A stretch of DNA of 15,462 bases from Deltaproteobacteria bacterium (GTDB lineage Bacteria > Desulfobacterota > Desulfobaccia > Desulfobaccales > 0-14-0-80-60-11). Below the pieces are notes generated by a model. That model searched no databases and was not told the DNA's origin. It saw nothing but the letters and a program-made list of their open reading frames with translations. A program made the position numbers and the translations under genes. How positions within the stretch are numbered: position 1 is the first letter of the stretch; each line of letters opens with the position of its first letter. Below are positions 12,596-15,462 of this stretch, one piece after another. Location of the stretch: positions 1-15,462 of the forward strand of contig JAMCQY010000430.1 of NCBI GenBank assembly GCA_023381945.1. The letters are read 5' to 3'.

Positions 12596-14050
12596 ATGAT
12601 GGGATCTCAAACCAAAAAGCTCCTGATCCAGACCATCTTGGTAGTTTGTGCGGTATTACTGCTCGATTTTCAGACCTCGCTGTTGAAATTTCTTAGCGGC
12701 TTGGGCTGGGCAACGCTGGCTCATCTGGTCGACATCTTAATCAATGTCTTCGCCTGGATTTCCTTTGGCTGGCTGACGTTGGGGCTGATCCAGACCTTTG
12801 TCTGGCCCAATCTGGAAAAGAGCCTGGGGTATCCTCCCCCCAAGCTGCTGCGCAATATTGTCAGTTCGATGATCATCCTGACCATCGTTCTGTCCATTTC
12901 CGGCTTTGTATTTCATTTTCCCATCTCTGGCCTGATTGCCGGCTCCAGCGTCCTGGCGGCTGTCATTGGCCTGGCGGTCACCCGCATGATCTCCGACGTC
13001 TTTTCCGGCGTGGCTCTAAGCCTGGAGCGGGCCTATAACTTGGGCGACTGGCTGGAAATCGACATGCGCTCCCGGCCCGGCGGTTCCATGGTCGGCAAGG
13101 TGGTGGAGATCAACTGGCGGGCCACCCGTCTCCATACCAAGGCTGATGAAATCGTGGTTATTCCCAACAGTGAACTGGCCAGGACCAGGTTCATCAATTT
13201 CAGCATTCCCGAAAGGCATTACCGGGCCGAAGTCCAGGTCACTCTGAGCCATGCCGTTCTGCCGGAGCGCGCCAAAAGGGTGCTGATGGCCGCCCTGCTG
13301 ACCACCCCGGGGATCATGAAGAAACCTGAGCCTGAAATCACCCTGAAGAAATTCGACCAGCGCGGTGTGGTCTGGTGCCTCTGGTTCTGGGTGAACGATT
13401 TTTCAGAAAATTCCAAGGTCGCCAAGGCCGTGCACGAAAACGTGCTGAAACATCTCCAGGTGGCCGGCCTGGACCTGTCCTACAACCGCATCGATCAACG
13501 GCTGCTGCCGCCGGATGAAGGCGACAATAACCGGCCGCCGGCCAAGGCCGAATTGCTCAAACGCATCAGTTTTTTTGCCGTCATGGGAGAGGCGCACCTG
13601 GCAGGGATTGTCCAGGCCATGCACCGGATCGAGTTCAGTGCCGGGGATTTCATTGTCACCCAGGGCGAGGAAGGCGACTCGCTCTTCATTATCGAGGAAG
13701 GCCTGGTCAATGTCCTGGTCAAGGACGCCAAAGGCAAGGATAAATGGGTAGCCCACATTCAACCGGGCGGTTTCTTCGGGGAGATGGCCCTGCTGACCGG
13801 CGAACCCCGCACCGCCTCGGTGCAGGCCGAAACCGACGTAATCTGTTACGAGGTTGATAAGGAGATTCTCCTGCCGATCTTCCAGGAGAAACCCAGCCTC
13901 ATGGAGCATATCAGCGAGGTGATGGCGGCCCGGAAGCTGCAACTCGGCAAGGCCAAAAAAGCCGGCAGCGAGCGGGCAGAGGTCGAGCGGAAAGAATCGA
14001 CTTCCTTGCTTCAAAAAATGCGAAATTTTTTCGGCATCAAATTGTGGTGA
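12596..14050 (+). CDS. MscS-family channel with C-terminal cyclic-nucleotide-binding domain (bCNG type)
   Basis: The 484-aa inner-membrane protein combines an MscS channel with a CNB domain, like the bacterial cyclic-nucleotide-gated (bCNG) channels. Hydrophobic spans lie at about 9-25, 42-68, 88-108 and 110-145; the last is the glycine/alanine-rich pore helix (GLIAGSSVLAAVIGLAVTR) followed by the DVFSGVALSLE segment. The MscS beta domain contains GDWLEID, GKVVEINWRATRL and VVIPNSELA (150-195). The CNB domain (about 325-445) has the phosphate-binding cassette FGEMALL at 394-400 with E396 and R405-T-A-S, the residues that hold the nucleotide ribose and phosphate, so binding looks possible. A basic, charged tail follows. 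AGAGG precedes ATG 12596 by 6 nt. The reading frame extends open back to 11957 through the UbiA gene, but that part is a shadow. Confidence 0.92.
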   Translation: MMGSQTKKLLIQTILVVCAVLLLDFQTSLLKFLSGLGWATLAHLVDILINVFAWISFGWLTLGLIQTFVWPNLEKSLGYPPPKLLRNIVSSMIILTIVLSISGFVFHFPISGLIAGSSVLAAVIGLAVTRMISDVFSGVALSLERAYNLGDWLEIDMRSRPGGSMVGKVVEINWRATRLHTKADEIVVIPNSELARTRFINFSIPERHYRAEVQVTLSHAVLPERAKRVLMAALLTTPGIMKKPEPEITLKKFDQRGVVWCLWFWVNDFSENSKVAKAVHENVLKHLQVAGLDLSYNRIDQRLLPPDEGDNNRPPAKAELLKRISFFAVMGEAHLAGIVQAMHRIEFSAGDFIVTQGEEGDSLFIIEEGLVNVLVKDAKGKDKWVAHIQPGGFFGEMALLTGEPRTASVQAETDVICYEVDKEILLPIFQEKPSLMEHISEVMAARKLQLGKAKKAGSERAEVERKESTSLLQKMRNFFGIKLW

Positions 14051-14204
14051 ATAGCTGACAGCTTTCAGCAAAGGCAGTTCGCAAATGGGACTTTAATTGT
14101 AGCCGCAGGCTTTATGTGGAAGTCTAATGGCGCGATGCACTGGCGCTTTCCCGCCCTACGTCTATGTCTAAGCTGAAAGCTGACGGCCGAAAGCTGATAG
14201 CTAT
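14051..14204. repeat. Inverted-repeat-bounded intergenic block between the MscS-type gene and the asparaginase gene
   Basis: ATAGCTGACAGCTTTC (14051-14066) is repeated inverted at 14189-14204 with 14 of 16 matches, and CAGCTTTCAGC (14059-14069) has a perfect inverted copy at 14172-14182, so the right arm is a tandem of two partial copies. The last arm is followed by TTTTAGTTTTT, so the structure might also end transcription of the channel gene. No ORF lies in the 178-bp gap. Confidence 0.5.
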
Positions 14205-14228
14205 TTTAGTTTTTCAAAAAGGAAAAAT

Positions 14229-15227
14229 ATGCCAAATCACCCAACCTCACCGGTCCTAGTCGAAGTAACCCGCGGTCCCGAAGTGGAATCCCGCCATCGC
14301 GGTCAAATTGTCGTTGCGGACGCCACCGGCAAGATTCATCACCAATTGGGCGATCCGGAAGTCCTGGTCTGCCTGCGCTCCCTGGCCAAGCCCTTTCAGG
14401 CTCTGGCCGTGCTGACCAGCGGCGCGGCCAAGGCCTTCGGGTTCGGACCTGCAGAACTGGCCCTGTTCTCGGGGTCTCTCTCCGGCCAGAATTTCCAGAC
14501 CTTCCTGGTCACCTCCATCCTGGAACGGTTGGGGTTGAAACCCGAGGCTTTGCAGTGCGGCGCGCATCCGCCGCTGCATAAGCCGACGGCCCAGGCCCTG
14601 GCCAAGGCCGGGCAGAAGCCCAGCCCCCTGCAGCATACCTGCGCCGGCAAACACACCGCCATGCTGGCCCTTTGCATGCATCACGGCTGGCCCATCGAAG
14701 ATTACTTGAATCCGGCCCACCCGGTGCAGCAGCTCATCCTCGGCCACGTGGCCCGGATGGTGGGAGTGCCCAAGGCGCAGATTCCCGTGGCCATTGACGG
14801 CTGCGGCGCCCCGGTCTTCTACGTGCCTTTGAAAAATATCGCCCTGGGCTACGCCCGCCTGGCCGCGTCGCAGCCGGGCTCCCCCGCCGGAGAACTGCTG
14901 GAGGCCATCTTGACCCATCCCCGCCACATCGCCGGCGACGGCCGCCTGGAGACCGAGGCCATGCAGGCCCTGCCGGGGAAAATCTTCGCCAAGGCCGGCT
15001 CCGAAGGCGGCTATGCCTTTTGCCTGATCGAGGGCGCCATTGGAGTGGCCATGAAGATCGAAGACGGCGCAGTGCGGGCCGTGTATCCCGGCATCGTCGC
15101 CATACTTGAACAGATGGGCGTTATGACCCCGGCAGCCGAAAAGGCCCTAGCCCCCTTCCGTGAACCGCCGATACTCAATCACCGCAAGGAGGAAGTGGGG
15201 CGGATCAGACCGGTTTTTAAACTATAG
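14229..15227 (+). CDS. L-asparaginase, Rhizobium etli type (class 3, PF06089-like)
   Basis: This is predicted to hydrolyse L-asparagine to aspartate and ammonia in the cytoplasm. The 332 aa carry all the hallmark residues of the zinc-containing R. etli enzyme ReAV, each offset by +3: the SxxK pair S51-K54 in RSLAKPFQA, zinc-site C138 and K141 in CAGKH, and C192 in DGCGAPVF. S83 occupies the position of the second active-site serine in a SGSLSGQN segment, where the following residue is Leu rather than the His I would expect. The enzyme is unrelated to E. coli AnsA/AnsB-type amidohydrolases. A good AAGGA ribosome-binding site precedes ATG 14229. The gene stands alone after a repeat-filled gap, and its upstream control is not visible. 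Confidence 0.92.
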   Translation: MPNHPTSPVLVEVTRGPEVESRHRGQIVVADATGKIHHQLGDPEVLVCLRSLAKPFQALAVLTSGAAKAFGFGPAELALFSGSLSGQNFQTFLVTSILERLGLKPEALQCGAHPPLHKPTAQALAKAGQKPSPLQHTCAGKHTAMLALCMHHGWPIEDYLNPAHPVQQLILGHVARMVGVPKAQIPVAIDGCGAPVFYVPLKNIALGYARLAASQPGSPAGELLEAILTHPRHIAGDGRLETEAMQALPGKIFAKAGSEGGYAFCLIEGAIGVAMKIEDGAVRAVYPGIVAILEQMGVMTPAAEKALAPFREPPILNHRKEEVGRIRPVFKL

Positions 15228-15254
15228 CCTATCGCAAAAACCTGGTTTTTTTCT

Positions 15255-15325
15255 TGTCACCCTGAGCGTAGCGAAAGGTCTAGGCAGTTGAAAAAACTAG
15301 ATTCTTCGCTACGCTCAGAATGACA
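15255..15325. repeat. Imperfect palindromic repeat (TGTCACCCTGAGCGTAGCGAA type)
   Basis: The left arm (15255-15283) and right arm (15297-15325) are inverted copies with 24 of 29 matches around a 13-nt loop; GAGCGTAGCGAA and TTCGCTACGCTC form the perfect core. Repeats of this 'TGTCA..CTGAGCGTAGCGAA' kind are widespread intergenic palindromes in bacterial genomes. It lies 28 bp after the asparaginase stop and could act as a weak terminator. The remaining sequence to 15462 holds no ORF I can support. Confidence 0.7.
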
Positions 15326-15462
15326 TATTAATTTGAAATGGGGCAGTAGTGTCCGGCAAGGTTATTGCAGTTAATCGTGGAAGATCTTCCGGTTCCAAAA
15401 AGATTTGGGCCAATTTCTATATACTGTGAATATATCAAGGATTTCACCCTCTCCCCCGTGGG

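Noticed and set aside
13403..14071. 222-aa minus-strand ORF
   Set aside because: It is antisense to the CNB domain of the MscS-type channel; no recognisable domain and high-GC shadow composition.
14256..14927. 223-aa minus-strand ORF
   Set aside because: It is antisense to the asparaginase gene, which has all catalytic and zinc residues on the plus strand.

Overview
The window reads as chromosomal DNA of an anaerobic, GC-rich Gram-negative bacterium, most likely a Desulfobacterota (sulfate-reducer-type 'deltaproteobacterium'). The reasons are a LutA-type CCG-domain protein, a two-cluster ferredoxin paired with a cysteine-rich HD-like protein, a family 9 (heptosyltransferase-type) glycosyltransferase, NagZ, a MenA-like quinone prenyltransferase, an NtrC-type response regulator, an HD-GYP regulator, and intergenic DNA full of small palindromic repeats. 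The phylum is inferred from gene content; no rRNA or other marker gene is present.

Layout. 1-2522 (minus): a sigma-54 response regulator cut by the left edge and, upstream of it, a REC/HD-GYP c-di-GMP phosphodiesterase. 2841-4689 (plus): a stand-alone LutA-like Fe-S protein (TTG start) and NagZ. 7910-4997 (minus): a tight three-gene operon made of a squalene-cyclase-like alpha/alpha-toroid protein, a Tat-signal DUF362 protein (ATGA overlap) and a family 9 glycosyltransferase (8-nt gap, TTG start), with a terminator at 4718-4743. 7911-8525: a gene-free stretch with two MITE-like elements that share terminal inverted repeats but carry unrelated inner palindromes. 9895-8526 (minus): a ferredoxin-like protein and a zinc-ribbon protein with a degenerate HD domain, preceded by a CRP/FNR-type palindrome. 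11360-10119 (minus): a polytopic GT87 glycosyltransferase. 11634-14050 (plus): a MenA-like UbiA prenyltransferase behind a perfect-consensus sigma-70 promoter, then an MscS channel fused to a cyclic-nucleotide-binding domain. 14229-15227 (plus): a Rhizobium-etli-type L-asparaginase. The right end holds another palindromic repeat and no gene.

Most genes are housekeeping: cell-wall recycling, envelope glycosylation, quinone synthesis, signalling, osmotic or cNMP-gated channel, nitrogen scavenging. The best candidates for undescribed biology are the toroid-DUF362-GT9 operon and the ferredoxin/degenerate-HD operon with its redox- or nitrosative-type operator. The nested palindromic elements at 7963-8406 are the most striking DNA-level feature. 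No CRISPR array, tRNA, rRNA, intact transposase or recognisable defence system was seen.
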